A stretch of DNA of 38,001 nt from Vibrio sp. UBA2441. Its GTDB lineage: Bacteria; Pseudomonadota; Gammaproteobacteria; Enterobacterales; Vibrionaceae. Shown here one piece after another: positions 23,022-32,979 of the stretch (positions are counted from its first letter, which is position 1; every line of letters begins with the position of its first letter). The notes below the pieces were generated by a model. The model had not been told where the DNA came from. It was given only the letters and a program-made list of their open reading frames with translations, and did not search any database. The stretch lies in assembly GCA_002342685.1 (NCBI GenBank), contig DDQN01000013.1, forward strand, positions 38,755-76,755. The letters run 5' to 3'. Both the position numbers and the translations under genes were made by a program.

Positions 23022-24215
23022 CTAAATATAATTAAATAGAGTGAGATCTTTTGTTTTACCGAAAGCCTTTTGTGACGCCTCCAGCGCAATCGAGTTCTCG
23101 TTGAAATCAATTACCGCTTGTGAATAGTCAAGGTCTTCAAAAGCACTTTTAGATTTAGCTAAAGTGAGTTTGAAATCCTCATGTAAATCATCCTGAATAT
23201 CCAGAGTATTGAGACGTGCACCCACATCTGTTCTTGCCTTACCGAGGTGAATAAATGCCGCATCAAATTCTTTAGTGATCCGGTGTAATTCTGCCGTCGC
23301 TGACGAATCAGATACCGATGATTTTGAAAGGTCTATAGCCCCTTTAAAACTATCGAAAATACTCACCGTTTTTTTAGGGTCTAAAACGATACTATCGCCT
23401 GCTGTAATTTGCCCACGAATTTGAATCGACAAACTTTCATTCTTTATACCCTCTGCAGGGTCAAATTCTTCCGCTTTAACAACGCTGCCATCTTTTTCTA
23501 GCTGATAGCCAAATTTTCCAGTCCCCATATCAACAAATGTTATGCGATAGCTGGATGAATCGTTAAAGTCCAAATTAGTTGCTCTTTCAAGCAGAAGTTC
23601 GGAAGCATTCTGTAATTGATAGCTTGGCGTATAATCGCCAAAAGGATTATCCACTTGCATGTACAACTTACTGCCGGGATCATTCGTCGGCATTTCAAGT
23701 TGATTTGATACCTTCATTTTTCGCTGATAGTCATCACCCGCATAACTAACATTGCCTTCATTATCTCTAAAAAAAGGCTGATTTTTGGGTTTAGTCCCTG
23801 CAAAAATATAGTTACCTGACTCATCCTGACTATTCGCCAACGTGAGCAGATTATTCGAAACTTCTTCTAATTGGCGGCTTTTGGCCAAACGGTCTTCAGG
23901 AGAGTGCGAGCCGTTAATCATTTCCATAACCGTTCGCTTTGCTCTATCTGCATAATCTTCAGAGTTAGCCACTAATACTTCATGATGTTCTAATCGATTT
24001 CGAACCAAAACAATGGCATCCATATATTGTCGAAGTTGCTCTGACTGCTGACCAATGCTTTGAATGTAATGCGTCGCCAACGGGTCATCGCTGGAGTTAA
24101 GTAATTTTTTCCCTGATGCAAGCTGCGCCTGATTGTGAAAAACTTTATTTTCCTGTCGACGTAAATCGTTTTGAACCGATTGATAATTATGAAAGCTTGA
24201 TATTCGACCAACCAT
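23022..24215 (-). CDS. flgL: Flagellar hook-associated protein 3 FlgL
   Basis: FlgL joins the hook-side junction (FlgK) to the flagellin filament. The 397-residue protein has flagellin-like ends: N terminus with RISSFHNYQSVQNDLRRQENK and ASGKKLLNSSDDPLATHYI (shorter core ASGKKLLNSSDDPLA). The C terminus has ARLNTLDIQDDLHEDF and a helical close LDYSQAVIDFNENSIALEA. Length matches vibrio FlgL. It lies 10 bases after flgK and is in the same sigma-54-driven transcript. Confidence 0.94.
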   Translation of the reverse strand: MVGRISSFHNYQSVQNDLRRQENKVFHNQAQLASGKKLLNSSDDPLATHYIQSIGQQSEQLRQYMDAIVLVRNRLEHHEVLVANSEDYADRAKRTVMEMINGSHSPEDRLAKSRQLEEVSNNLLTLANSQDESGNYIFAGTKPKNQPFFRDNEGNVSYAGDDYQRKMKVSNQLEMPTNDPGSKLYMQVDNPFGDYTPSYQLQNASELLLERATNLDFNDSSSYRITFVDMGTGKFGYQLEKDGSVVKAEEFDPAEGIKNESLSIQIRGQITAGDSIVLDPKKTVSIFDSFKGAIDLSKSSVSDSSATAELHRITKEFDAAFIHLGKARTDVGARLNTLDIQDDLHEDFKLTLAKSKSAFEDLDYSQAVIDFNENSIALEASQKAFGKTKDLTLFNYI

Positions 24216-24225
24216 ATATCACCCC

Positions 24226-26100
24226 CTACCTTAACGCTAAAATCGTATTGAAGGTGTCATTAGCCGTCTGCATAATGCGTGACGAAGCCATATAAGCTTG
24301 CTGAAATTTCATCATATTGGCCGCTTCTTCATCAAGGTTCACGCCAGATATTTCGGCAACGCGCTCTTGTGCCGCTTCGTTTTCCAAACGAGCCACTTCA
24401 GCAAGTCGAGACGCGGTAGACATTTTTAGCCCTACATTGGTATTTAGATTGTGATAAAGCTCTAATATGGTCGAGTTATTGTCGTCAAGAGTCCTTGCCG
24501 TTTGTAAATTCTGCATGTTCAATAGGTTGCCGTTATCACCCTCTGACGCCGTTAAATTCGCAGCAAATTTGTCATTGGCAATCGCACCGGAAGAAAGCGA
24601 GAATGTTGTGCCCTGAACTGTTATCGGTCCATCTGGTGGATATTGTTGGGGTTGCAATAGTACTTTGCCCCCCATATCTAATACTGCAAATTGATCTCCC
24701 TTAGGAGAAACAACCACTTGAAACTCTTTTAATGCACCTGCGGTCAAGACCCTAAAGTCGGCATCACCTTGAGCAAAGGTTACCGAGCTTTGGTAACTTT
24801 GAGCGGCAATTTTCGCCGGGTCATTCATCATTACCTTGATTTGCTCAGCCCCAAAGCGTACCGGGCGAATGACTATTTTCTCTCCAACACTGGGGTCACT
24901 ACCTATCTCAACTCTCATACCATCGATATATAACGCAGAATTCTGTGGCTCAATTTTGACGATTTCTCCGGTTGGTTTGATAACTGTATAATCGCTACCA
25001 TCGTAACGGAGCTGATAATCACCCGCTTTTATTTTGGTAATATCGTCAATATAAACACCCATCTCTGCTTGTGAGTCTTTGGGTAAAATAACTCGAGATT
25101 GTGCAATACGGTCCGAGTTCACGTCGGTAAACATTAATCCGCCAACATCACCCCGTAAGTCTAATCCTTGCGCCTGAAGTTCATTCACACCATATGAAAT
25201 AGATGTTGCAACTCGACCAAGCTCATCTTGGACATAAGGAATTAATTCATCGCGCATCTTAAACAAGGAACCTATTCGACCATCGATACCTTCATTTTTA
25301 ATGACCTTAAGACCTTTACCCTCTATGAGAGCAAGTTTGCGCTGACCTGCATCAGGATTACCATCTACCATGGTTAACTTGCTCGACTCCGTACCAGAAA
25401 CTAATGTGTGACCACTCCCGATATGAACGTTAAAACCTTCATTATTGCCTCGAGTGGTTACCGTCACCTTGGTGTATTCAGAAAGCTCTTTGATCAACTT
25501 TTCATAGGTATCCATTAGATCGTTATGCGGACCAGGTGTACGCATCATTAATTTGTTTACATCACGAATCTCTGTACCAATTTGGTTAATTCTTTCCACG
25601 GCCAAATCAAGTTTTTTATTGGTATTGGCTGATTGCTGACGAACGGTCTCATAAAAAGTATTTAGATTTTGGCTGATGAGGCCTGCTTTTTCTAAAACAA
25701 CTTTTCGCGCACCAACATCATTGGGTGAATCGGCTAAAGTTTTAACTGAATCAAACCATTCGTTAATATTTTCAGGAATTTTCTTTGATGCTAATGAAGA
25801 GAGCATATTGGTTAATACATCCAAATTTTCTTCATCATCTTTTCTATTGTTAAAGTTAGTAGTGGAAACATTCAGCTCATTGACGGCAAATTGGTCCCAA
25901 GAGCGGCGAACATTTTCCACATGTACGCCCATACCATAAGTTTCGCCGCCATATTGCCGGGGCGAGTTGGTTCCCTGGATCACCGACTGCCGGCTATAGC
26001 CTTCGGTATTCGCATTCGATATGTTATGACCTGTAGTGTTGAGTTGTCTCTGAGCGGTTAATACGCTCTGAGTACCAACATTCAACAAATCCGATGCCAT
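24226..26100 (-). CDS. flgK: Flagellar hook-associated protein 1 FlgK
   Basis: FlgK is the first hook-filament junction protein. The 624-residue protein begins MASDLLNVGTQSVLTAQRQLNTTGHNISNANTEGYSR in outline, with the rod/hook-type motif NTTGHNISNANTEGYSRQ near residue 20. It ends with NLDEEAANMMKFQQAYMASSRIM, the shared axial-protein C-terminal helix. The length is normal. It has its own sigma-54 site upstream and follows the flgJ terminator, so flgKL is a separate unit from flgFGHIJ. Confidence 0.96.
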   Translation of the reverse strand: MASDLLNVGTQSVLTAQRQLNTTGHNISNANTEGYSRQSVIQGTNSPRQYGGETYGMGVHVENVRRSWDQFAVNELNVSTTNFNNRKDDEENLDVLTNMLSSLASKKIPENINEWFDSVKTLADSPNDVGARKVVLEKAGLISQNLNTFYETVRQQSANTNKKLDLAVERINQIGTEIRDVNKLMMRTPGPHNDLMDTYEKLIKELSEYTKVTVTTRGNNEGFNVHIGSGHTLVSGTESSKLTMVDGNPDAGQRKLALIEGKGLKVIKNEGIDGRIGSLFKMRDELIPYVQDELGRVATSISYGVNELQAQGLDLRGDVGGLMFTDVNSDRIAQSRVILPKDSQAEMGVYIDDITKIKAGDYQLRYDGSDYTVIKPTGEIVKIEPQNSALYIDGMRVEIGSDPSVGEKIVIRPVRFGAEQIKVMMNDPAKIAAQSYQSSVTFAQGDADFRVLTAGALKEFQVVVSPKGDQFAVLDMGGKVLLQPQQYPPDGPITVQGTTFSLSSGAIANDKFAANLTASEGDNGNLLNMQNLQTARTLDDNNSTILELYHNLNTNVGLKMSTASRLAEVARLENEAAQERVAEISGVNLDEEAANMMKFQQAYMASSRIMQTANDTFNTILALR

Positions 26101-26157
26101 AAAGCCCCCAGTAGAACCACATGAATTACAATAATTTCTAACTTTCTACAGAGGTAA

Positions 26158-26173
26158 AGCAACTAGTGTGCCA
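26158..26173 (-). promoter_or_regulatory. Sigma-54 promoter of flgKL
   Basis: The minus strand reads TGGCAC, 5 bases, TTGCT, a full consensus match with correct GG to GC spacing, 57 bases before the flgK start. FlrC activates flgK in Vibrio cholerae; the activator here is inferred. Confidence 0.88.
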
Positions 26174-26205
26174 ATGTTGTGGTAAGAGGGGGAAAGAAGG
26201 GATTT

Positions 26206-26240
26206 GGGTGATGGGTGATGGGTGATGGGTGATGGGTGAC
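26206..26240. repeat. Heptamer tandem repeat (GGGTGAT), five units
   Basis: Four exact GGGTGAT units and a fifth (GGGTGAC) follow each other on the plus strand between the flgJ terminator and the flgK promoter. The 7-base unit is the same type as in the repeat elements at 19.5, 34.1 and 37.7 kb, but no palindromic core is present. Confidence 0.9.
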
Positions 26241-26262
26241 CGATCATCAATTATATTCACCA

Positions 26263-26287
26263 CAAAAGAAAAGGGCTTTCGCCCTTT
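26263..26287 (-). terminator. Rho-independent terminator after flgJ
   Basis: The minus strand has AAAGGGC, loop GAAA, GCCCTTT, then TCTTTTG. The stem is a perfect 7 bp with a stable tetraloop and begins 4 bases after the flgJ stop. Confidence 0.9.
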
Positions 26288-26291
26288 ATAT

Positions 26292-27224
26292 TTACATTTG
26301 ATCGATTCGTTGCTTAACTCTCAACACCTTATCGGCGTAATTGGGGTCTGTTGCGTACCCGGCTTTGTGAATACCTCGAATAAAGGATTCAGAGTTATCA
26401 TTCTGCTGCAATGCGGTTTCGTACCTTGGATTTTGATTAAGGAACTTAACAAAATCGTTGAAACTCTCTTCATAACTACCATATGAACGAAATGCTGCTC
26501 TTTCCTTCACTGGTACATTGTTATGAAACTCTAAAGTTTGAGTGGCAACTTTGTCGCCCTTCCAACTTCTGTCAGCTTTGATATTAAACAGGTTGTTGCT
26601 GTTTCCAAGGGAGTTTTTAACCATTTTCTGCCCCCAGCCTGTTTCTAATGCCGCCTGAGCAATCAGCAATGATGAGTCTACACCTAGGGCTTTCGCCGCT
26701 CGTTCAGCATAAGGCTTCATCGAATGAACAAACTGTTCAGGGCTTTCAAATGAACTTGGCTCTTTACGTTTCACCGCTTGGGTATTCAACACAGTTAATG
26801 CTTCATCGGCAACTCGATTGGCTTGAGTCTTATCAACAGGGAAGCGTTGAGATGCATCAAGAGCAGCGTTTCTCATAACCACTTCCGTATCATCTTTTGG
26901 CATTCCTGCTCCTAACTGAGCAACAATCATATCTGCTAAACCTAACGAACCAGATGAACTTAATTCACTCGCCATCTGTTCATCCTTCATCTGACGATAA
27001 AAGTCCTGGCTCTGGCTCTTTAACATATCCGATTCAAATGCCGAATTAGCATCACGCATTGATTTGAAAAGCATTGTGGTAAATATAGATTCAAACTGTT
27101 TAGCTGCAGCACGAAGAGCCTCTTTTTGCTCTCCAGCTTCGCTACTTACCGCATTTTTTCGCAGGCCATCTAAACTCGCTATATCATGAATAAAGCCTAT
27201 ATCGTTTGGATTATTAACCATCAC
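26292..27224 (-). CDS. flgJ: Flagellar rod cap and peptidoglycan hydrolase FlgJ
   Basis: FlgJ is exported to the periplasm, caps the growing rod and cuts a hole in peptidoglycan. The 310-residue product has the N-terminal rod-capping domain (about 30-105, QFESIFTTMLFKSMRDAN and GLADMIVAQL). Its C-terminal glucosaminidase-type domain (about 165-310) carries the catalytic glutamate E194 in ALETGWGQ and later NLFNIKADRSWKGD. It is the two-domain form typical of gammaproteobacteria. Two Met codons begin the frame, so the start may be 27221. It ends the flgFGHIJ operon. Confidence 0.95.
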   Translation of the reverse strand: MMVNNPNDIGFIHDIASLDGLRKNAVSSEAGEQKEALRAAAKQFESIFTTMLFKSMRDANSAFESDMLKSQSQDFYRQMKDEQMASELSSSGSLGLADMIVAQLGAGMPKDDTEVVMRNAALDASQRFPVDKTQANRVADEALTVLNTQAVKRKEPSSFESPEQFVHSMKPYAERAAKALGVDSSLLIAQAALETGWGQKMVKNSLGNSNNLFNIKADRSWKGDKVATQTLEFHNNVPVKERAAFRSYGSYEESFNDFVKFLNQNPRYETALQQNDNSESFIRGIHKAGYATDPNYADKVLRVKQRIDQM

Positions 27225-27231
27225 TTTATCC

Positions 27232-28320
27232 TCAGATTATAATCAGTTGGCCTTCAATAGCACCAGCTTGTTTAAGGGCTTGAAGAATTGCCATCAAGTC
27301 TGAAGGGGCAGCACCAACTTCATTGACCGCTCTTACTAAGTCATCCAGAGTCAATCCCGGCTGGAATTTAAACATCTTTCCCTGCTCTTCACTCACTTCA
27401 ATGGCGGAGTTCGGTACCACCGCGGTTTGCCCTTGAGAAAACGCATTAGGCTGACTCACCTGCAGATTTTCTTTAATGGCTACTGTCATACCACCATGGG
27501 TAACCGCTGCGGGTTTTAACCTAACATGTTGGCCTACGACAATAGTGCCGGTACGAGAGTTTACAATAATCTTTGCCGCACCATCTGCCGGATTGAATTC
27601 CACATTTTCAATTGCCGACAGGAACGCCACTCGCTGGCTAATGTCTCGTGGTGCTCTAACCCTTACAGAGGTAGAGTCAATCGCAGACGCCATTTGTGGC
27701 CCGAGAAATTTATTCACTGCATCAGCCAATCGCTGCGCCGTAGTGAAATCGGACTCTAGTAAATTGAAAGTAATAAAGTCACCACGACTAAAAGGGGTAG
27801 GAATTTCACGTTCAACCATTGCCCCACCAGAAATAAGTCCTACTGTGGGGTTATTACCGACAACTTTCGAACCATCAGCACCTGTTGCACTAAAACCGCT
27901 GACCACTAAATTGCCTTGAGCAACAGCATAAACTTCACCATCCAGACCTTTTAAGAAAGTTTGAACTAACGTGCCGCCACGCAGACTTTTTGCAGAACCA
28001 ATAGATGATACTGTCACATCCACCTGCTGTCCTTGCTTTGAAAAAGCGGGGAGTTCTGCAGTTACGATAACAGCAGCAACATTCTTTGTTTTTGGTTTGG
28101 TACCAGGCGGCAACTGAATGCCAAAATTTTGTAACATTGCATTGAAACTTTGATCGGTAAATGGCGTAGATTCTCCCGTCCCCGGAAGACCAGTCACTAA
28201 TCCATAACCTATTAATTGGTTACTACGAACACCAGCCACTTCAGCCACGTCCTTAATCCTGGCAGCATAAACGGGTGTCATTAACATCACGCTCAGAATT
28301 ATCAGTGCGAATCTTTTCAT
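27232..28320 (-). CDS. flgI: Flagellar P-ring protein FlgI
   Basis: FlgI forms the P ring in the peptidoglycan layer, a bushing for the rod. The 362-residue protein has a signal peptide (1-19, ending PVYAA) followed by the conserved start of the mature protein RIKDVAEVAGVRSNQLIGYG. GTGESTPFTDQSF and the conserved end TLDDLVRAVNEVGAAPSDLMAILQALK also fit, the core being GAAPSDLMAILQALK. Length is normal. It lies 43 bases after flgH and 7 before flgJ. Confidence 0.96.
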   Translation of the reverse strand: MKRFALIILSVMLMTPVYAARIKDVAEVAGVRSNQLIGYGLVTGLPGTGESTPFTDQSFNAMLQNFGIQLPPGTKPKTKNVAAVIVTAELPAFSKQGQQVDVTVSSIGSAKSLRGGTLVQTFLKGLDGEVYAVAQGNLVVSGFSATGADGSKVVGNNPTVGLISGGAMVEREIPTPFSRGDFITFNLLESDFTTAQRLADAVNKFLGPQMASAIDSTSVRVRAPRDISQRVAFLSAIENVEFNPADGAAKIIVNSRTGTIVVGQHVRLKPAAVTHGGMTVAIKENLQVSQPNAFSQGQTAVVPNSAIEVSEEQGKMFKFQPGLTLDDLVRAVNEVGAAPSDLMAILQALKQAGAIEGQLIII

Positions 28321-28363
28321 TACTTAAACCTTATACCGTCAAAACATCGACGTCAAAATACAC

Positions 28364-29140
28364 TTAAAGCGAGACATTAAAGAATCGTGCCAAGAATCCA
28401 GGTTCTTGCATATCTTGTTGCGTCCCCGTACCAGAATACTGAATACGAGCATTAGATATTCGGGTAGAGGCTATAGTATTGTCAAAGCTAATATCGTCCG
28501 GACGAATCGTGCCGCTTAAGCGAATATATTCGTCACCCGTATTCAATGTTAGCCATTTTTCGCCGCGAATGACCAAGTTACCGTTCGCCAAGACATCAAT
28601 GACTTCTACAGTGATGGAACCAGAAATGCTGTTACTTTGATTTGCAGAGGTATTACCTTTGAATTTATTGTCATTCTTTAATTCATAGGAGAAATTATAA
28701 TCATTAATGGCTAACTGCTGCCCGCCAACAGAAAGCGGGTCCATTGAAGCGTCGTTAGATTTGGACAGATCCGCATCGGCACTTTTTGCCGCTTTAGTTT
28801 GTTCATCCATCATGACAGTAACAATATCACCAACACCATGTGGTTTTGAGTCATCGTATAGGTTGCTGGCGTAATCGGTATTAAATAACGATCCCGTTGC
28901 AGCGGCATAGTGCTCTGGTTTATCTTTAGGCTGGATCGGTGCCCAGGCTGGATCGCCTTTTATCGGGTCACTTCTCCCCCTTAATGAGTCGACTATTCCT
29001 GTGTCTTCTTCTTCAGACTTGTCCCCTTCAACAGCATCAACCAAGGTTGTGCTCTCTTCTACGTCAGTACCTGTATCTTCAGGCACCAAAGAGCAACCAG
29101 ACAAAATCATGACAAGTATCAAAGCGAAATAACGTTTCAT
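28364..29140 (-). CDS. flgH: Flagellar L-ring lipoprotein FlgH
   Basis: FlgH makes the L ring in the outer membrane. The 258-residue protein has a lipoprotein signal with lipobox LSGC and lipidated C16. A variable acidic linker follows (about 20-55). The L-ring domain has GSLFNTDYASNLYDD, GDIVTVMMDEQTKAAKSAD, and the end ILANGNLVIRGEKWLTLN-like sequence with EYIRLSGTIRPDDIS. Length slightly exceeds the enterobacterial protein because of the linker. It follows flgG by 19 bases. Confidence 0.95.
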   Translation of the reverse strand: MKRYFALILVMILSGCSLVPEDTGTDVEESTTLVDAVEGDKSEEEDTGIVDSLRGRSDPIKGDPAWAPIQPKDKPEHYAAATGSLFNTDYASNLYDDSKPHGVGDIVTVMMDEQTKAAKSADADLSKSNDASMDPLSVGGQQLAINDYNFSYELKNDNKFKGNTSANQSNSISGSITVEVIDVLANGNLVIRGEKWLTLNTGDEYIRLSGTIRPDDISFDNTIASTRISNARIQYSGTGTQQDMQEPGFLARFFNVSL

Positions 29141-29159
29141 AGTGACCTACTTAATTCTA

Positions 29160-29948
29160 TTACAGCTGTTGATTCACAAAGCTCTGCATCTTATCGACCG
29201 CAGAAATCACCTTTGAATTCATTTCATAAACGCGTTGAGCTTCTATCAAATTGACCAACTCTTCTGTCACATTTACGTTTGATGTCTCTAACATCGATTG
29301 ACGAATTGAACCTAACCCTTCAAGCCCGGGAGTACCTTCTTGAGGTTCACCACTTGCCCCGGTAGGCAAATATAAATTTTGTCCGATCGGCTCTAAACCG
29401 CCCGGATTAATAAAATCAACGGTGGTAATTTGACCAACAACTTGATTATCTTGTTGACCTCGAACACGAACAGAAACCTCACCATCCTCTCCAACCGAAA
29501 CTGAAATAGCGTCATCTGGAATGTTGATTTCTGGATCCAATGCGTATCCTGCACCAGTGGTAACTATGGTACCTTCATCATTTAAGGTAAATTGGCCATT
29601 ACGACTGTAACCTAAATTGCCGTCTGGCATTATGATTTGGAAAAAACCATCACCTTCAATCATCATATCTAAGCTATTTGATGTAGTTTGCGCATTACCA
29701 TTGGTATGAATTTTTTGCGTTGCCACCACTTTCGAACCAGCACCTAACATCAATCCGCTAGGAAGCTCTGTGTTCTGAGATGACTGCCCACCCGGTTGGT
29801 TTATATTTTGATAAAAAAGGTCTTCAAAAACAGCTCGGCTTTTTTTGTAACCGATCGTTGAGGCATTCGCCAGGTTGTTTGAAATGGTTGCGATGTTCGT
29901 TTGCTGAGCATCTAAACCTGTTTTACTTACCCATAATGCAGGATGCAT
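29160..29948 (-). CDS. flgG: Flagellar distal rod protein FlgG
   Basis: FlgG is the main distal rod subunit. The 262-residue protein (family usual length about 260) opens MHPALWVSKTGLDAQQT with the rod/hook motif NNLANASTIGYKKSRA. It has the FlgG-specific sequence LMLGAGSKVVATQKIH and the C-terminal axial helix SNVNVTEELVNLIEAQRVYEMN. It lies between flgF and flgH in the sigma-54-driven operon. Confidence 0.97.
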   Translation of the reverse strand: MHPALWVSKTGLDAQQTNIATISNNLANASTIGYKKSRAVFEDLFYQNINQPGGQSSQNTELPSGLMLGAGSKVVATQKIHTNGNAQTTSNSLDMMIEGDGFFQIIMPDGNLGYSRNGQFTLNDEGTIVTTGAGYALDPEINIPDDAISVSVGEDGEVSVRVRGQQDNQVVGQITTVDFINPGGLEPIGQNLYLPTGASGEPQEGTPGLEGLGSIRQSMLETSNVNVTEELVNLIEAQRVYEMNSKVISAVDKMQSFVNQQL

Positions 29949-29971
29949 AATATCTCCCCGTTCTTAAACTG

Positions 29972-30721
<750 letters not shown>

Positions 30722-30758
30722 AGAATTGCTCCAAAAACTTTCCGAATGAAGCTAATAA

Positions 30759-30774
30759 AGCAATAGGTGTGCCA
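30759..30774 (-). promoter_or_regulatory. Sigma-54 promoter of flgFGHIJ
   Basis: The minus strand reads TGGCAC, 5 bases, TTGCT, a full consensus match, 37 bases before the flgF start. Confidence 0.88.
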
Positions 30775-30825
30775 AGTTTATAACTTGTTAAATATCAACA
30801 AATTAATATAAACCAAGAGTAAGAC

Positions 30826-30873
30826 ATTGCCAGAAAGGCAATATTTGGAAAGTGACTTGCCGCTAGGCGGCAA
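30826..30873 (-). repeat. Two perfect hairpins between flgE and flgF
   Basis: Two inverted repeats lie 14 bases apart: TTGCCGC-CTA-GCGGCAA (30857-30873) and ATTGCC-TTTCT-GGCAAT (30826-30842) on the minus strand. Neither is followed by a T-run, so they may stabilise the flgBCDE message end, attenuate it, or act as regulator sites for the flgF promoter about 50-100 bases downstream. Confidence 0.7.
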
Positions 30874-30924
30874 TAATATCGGGTCACGAAATAACCTTCG
30901 CAACCCAATATGCAGATGATTGTA

Positions 30925-32229
30925 TTAACGAATTTGCAGGATAGTTTGCTGAGTCTGATTATGTACTTCTAGTGAACGAGAGTTCGCCTGGAAGTTACGC
31001 TGTGCTGATATAAGGTCTACCAGTTCCTGGGTCATATCAATATTAGATTGTTCTAACGAACCATTGCTTATCGTACCAAATGACCCCTTGTTAGATTCAC
31101 CCCAAATCTTATCACCAGACATGGTTGTTGAGTCCCACTGAGTTCCGCCTTTCTTATCCAAACCTTGTTCATTTGGAACACGAACCAGAGCAACTCGGCC
31201 GAGCGTAATGTTCTCGCCGTTGGAGTATGTCCCTAGAATGCTACCGTTTTCATCAAAGTCGAGTTTAGTCAGGAAGCCTGTTGTTGCGCCATCTTCATCA
31301 AATTTAGTCAGTTCAAACGGAGCTGCAAACTGAGTCGCCGCATCCAATTTCAAACTTAACAATTGATTAGGATCTGCGCCGTTTAAATCTATTGGATTTG
31401 CCCCGGCACCTAACGCTTCAGAAACAATTGGCTGACCATTATTTAGGCTCGCCAACGTACCATCATTGTTAAACTTCATAGTATGACCAACATGACCAGT
31501 GGCATTTGTTGCATCACCACTAGTAATATTGACAGGTTTCTCGCCCGCTTCATCAGTGACTGTGTAGTATGTCTGCCACGTATTCGGCTGAGTCATGTCT
31601 TTCAAATAATATGTCGACATTTTGTAAGACTGACCCATAGAATCATAAATAGTTGAAGAAGTAGAACGGTTATAAGACTCTTCGTTTGTAAAATCGAACA
31701 ACGCAGGATCTTTGAGGTCACCATTCGCAGGCAAGTTAACACCAACTTCAACATTAGCCGTTTGTTTAGGTTTACCAAATTCAGCAGGTACGCTCATAGG
31801 AGATGGCTCATAAGAAAGTACTTCGCCAGTATCAGGATTCACCTGATAACCTAACAAAAACTCCTCATTCGACGTCGTCATATAGTTGTCTTTATTTAAA
31901 TGAAACGCCCCATTACGTGTTAGTTCACTTTGAGCTGGGTTCATACGGTCTTTAGATACCGCAAAAAAACCTGTTCCCCCAACACGTAAATCCATCGGAT
32001 TGTTAGTGTAAACACTAGAACCTTCATGAAACTGTTGCGCTACCTTATTCGCTTGAACACCACCACCAGGGGTCGTTTTCGCGTTAGTAAATAATGAACT
32101 AGAATACACATCACCAAACTCGGCACGAGACTCTTTAAATCCGTACGTATTGGCGTTAGCAATGTTATTACTAGTTGTGTTTAAATCTAACTGAGCAGCG
32201 GACAAGCCGCTTAAAGATACATATGACAT
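30925..32229 (-). CDS. flgE: Flagellar hook protein FlgE
   Basis: FlgE is the hook subunit, the universal joint of the flagellum. The 434-residue protein starts MSYVSLSGLSAAQLDLN, with SNNIANANTYGFKESRAEF. It has FAVSKDRMNPAQSELTRNGAF-type hook sequence and the C-terminal axial helix QSNIDMTQELVDLISAQRNFQANS in outline. Length fits vibrio hooks. It follows flgD by 27 bases and is the last gene before the flgF promoter. Confidence 0.96.
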   Translation of the reverse strand: MSYVSLSGLSAAQLDLNTTSNNIANANTYGFKESRAEFGDVYSSSLFTNAKTTPGGGVQANKVAQQFHEGSSVYTNNPMDLRVGGTGFFAVSKDRMNPAQSELTRNGAFHLNKDNYMTTSNEEFLLGYQVNPDTGEVLSYEPSPMSVPAEFGKPKQTANVEVGVNLPANGDLKDPALFDFTNEESYNRSTSSTIYDSMGQSYKMSTYYLKDMTQPNTWQTYYTVTDEAGEKPVNITSGDATNATGHVGHTMKFNNDGTLASLNNGQPIVSEALGAGANPIDLNGADPNQLLSLKLDAATQFAAPFELTKFDEDGATTGFLTKLDFDENGSILGTYSNGENITLGRVALVRVPNEQGLDKKGGTQWDSTTMSGDKIWGESNKGSFGTISNGSLEQSNIDMTQELVDLISAQRNFQANSRSLEVHNQTQQTILQIR

Positions 32230-32256
32230 TTCAAATTCTCCTATCTAGCCAGCGTT

Positions 32257-32961
32257 TTACGCTTTGCCAACTTCTAGTACTTCAGCAAGTCGAACTGGCG
32301 AATCAAATCCAGCCAGATTGAGCAGCACATTCCCATCACCTTTTCCAAGAAGAACACTATTCACATTCGCGTAAGTCGAAACTTCAAACTCAGTGCTTTG
32401 CCCTTCTAAAAGACCACCAGCTTTTACATTATATTTGCCAGCCGGCAATGGATTACCGTTTTCATCTTTACCATCCCACTCCACTCGGTTGTCACCAGCA
32501 GGTTTAGCACCAACATCAAGTGTTCGTACCAATTGACCCATCTCGTTTTCAACACGAAGGAACAAGTTATCTATCGATTGTGGAAGCTTAACCATAGCCG
32601 CCATACCCGCATTTGCCGCTTTATTACCTGCAGCTCCCGGCACCAATACATCACGACCAACCAGAGTCGAAGCCTGCAAGGCCTGATTAGAAGTCATGGA
32701 TGAATTTAAGCTTTCAAACTGTCCATTCATCTGATTAATACCGTCTACGGTCGCAAATGAAGCCATTTGCGCAATCATCTGGTCATTACCGACCGGCTTA
32801 AACGGGTCTTGTTGAGCAAGTTGTTTAGTGAGCAGCGATAAGAAGTCTTCTTGTTTAAGTTCTTGCTTACCTGTCGTTTCACTAGGTTTGTTTTGCTCTT
32901 GAAGATTTTTAAGCTGATCAAGGTAGGACAAGCCGTTCTGACCAACATTGTTGACTGCCAT
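32257..32961 (-). CDS. flgD: Flagellar hook cap / assembly protein FlgD
   Basis: FlgD caps the growing hook. The 234-residue protein has the diagnostic N-terminal block ELKQEDFLSLLTKQLAQQDPFKP and NDQMIAQMASFATVDGINQ. A tudor/Ig-like C-terminal region follows, with RVEWDGKDENGNPLPAGKYNV (core EWDGKDENGNPLPAG). Length is normal. It is between flgC (18 bases) and flgE. Confidence 0.97.
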   Translation of the reverse strand: MAVNNVGQNGLSYLDQLKNLQEQNKPSETTGKQELKQEDFLSLLTKQLAQQDPFKPVGNDQMIAQMASFATVDGINQMNGQFESLNSSMTSNQALQASTLVGRDVLVPGAAGNKAANAGMAAMVKLPQSIDNLFLRVENEMGQLVRTLDVGAKPAGDNRVEWDGKDENGNPLPAGKYNVKAGGLLEGQSTEFEVSTYANVNSVLLGKGDGNVLLNLAGFDSPVRLAEVLEVGKA

Positions 32962-32979
32962 TACGTTATCTCCTTATCC

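Noticed and set aside
27476..27919. 147-residue open frame on the plus strand
   Set aside because: It lies wholly opposite flgI, whose protein is complete and conserved; no ribosome site or recognisable domain.
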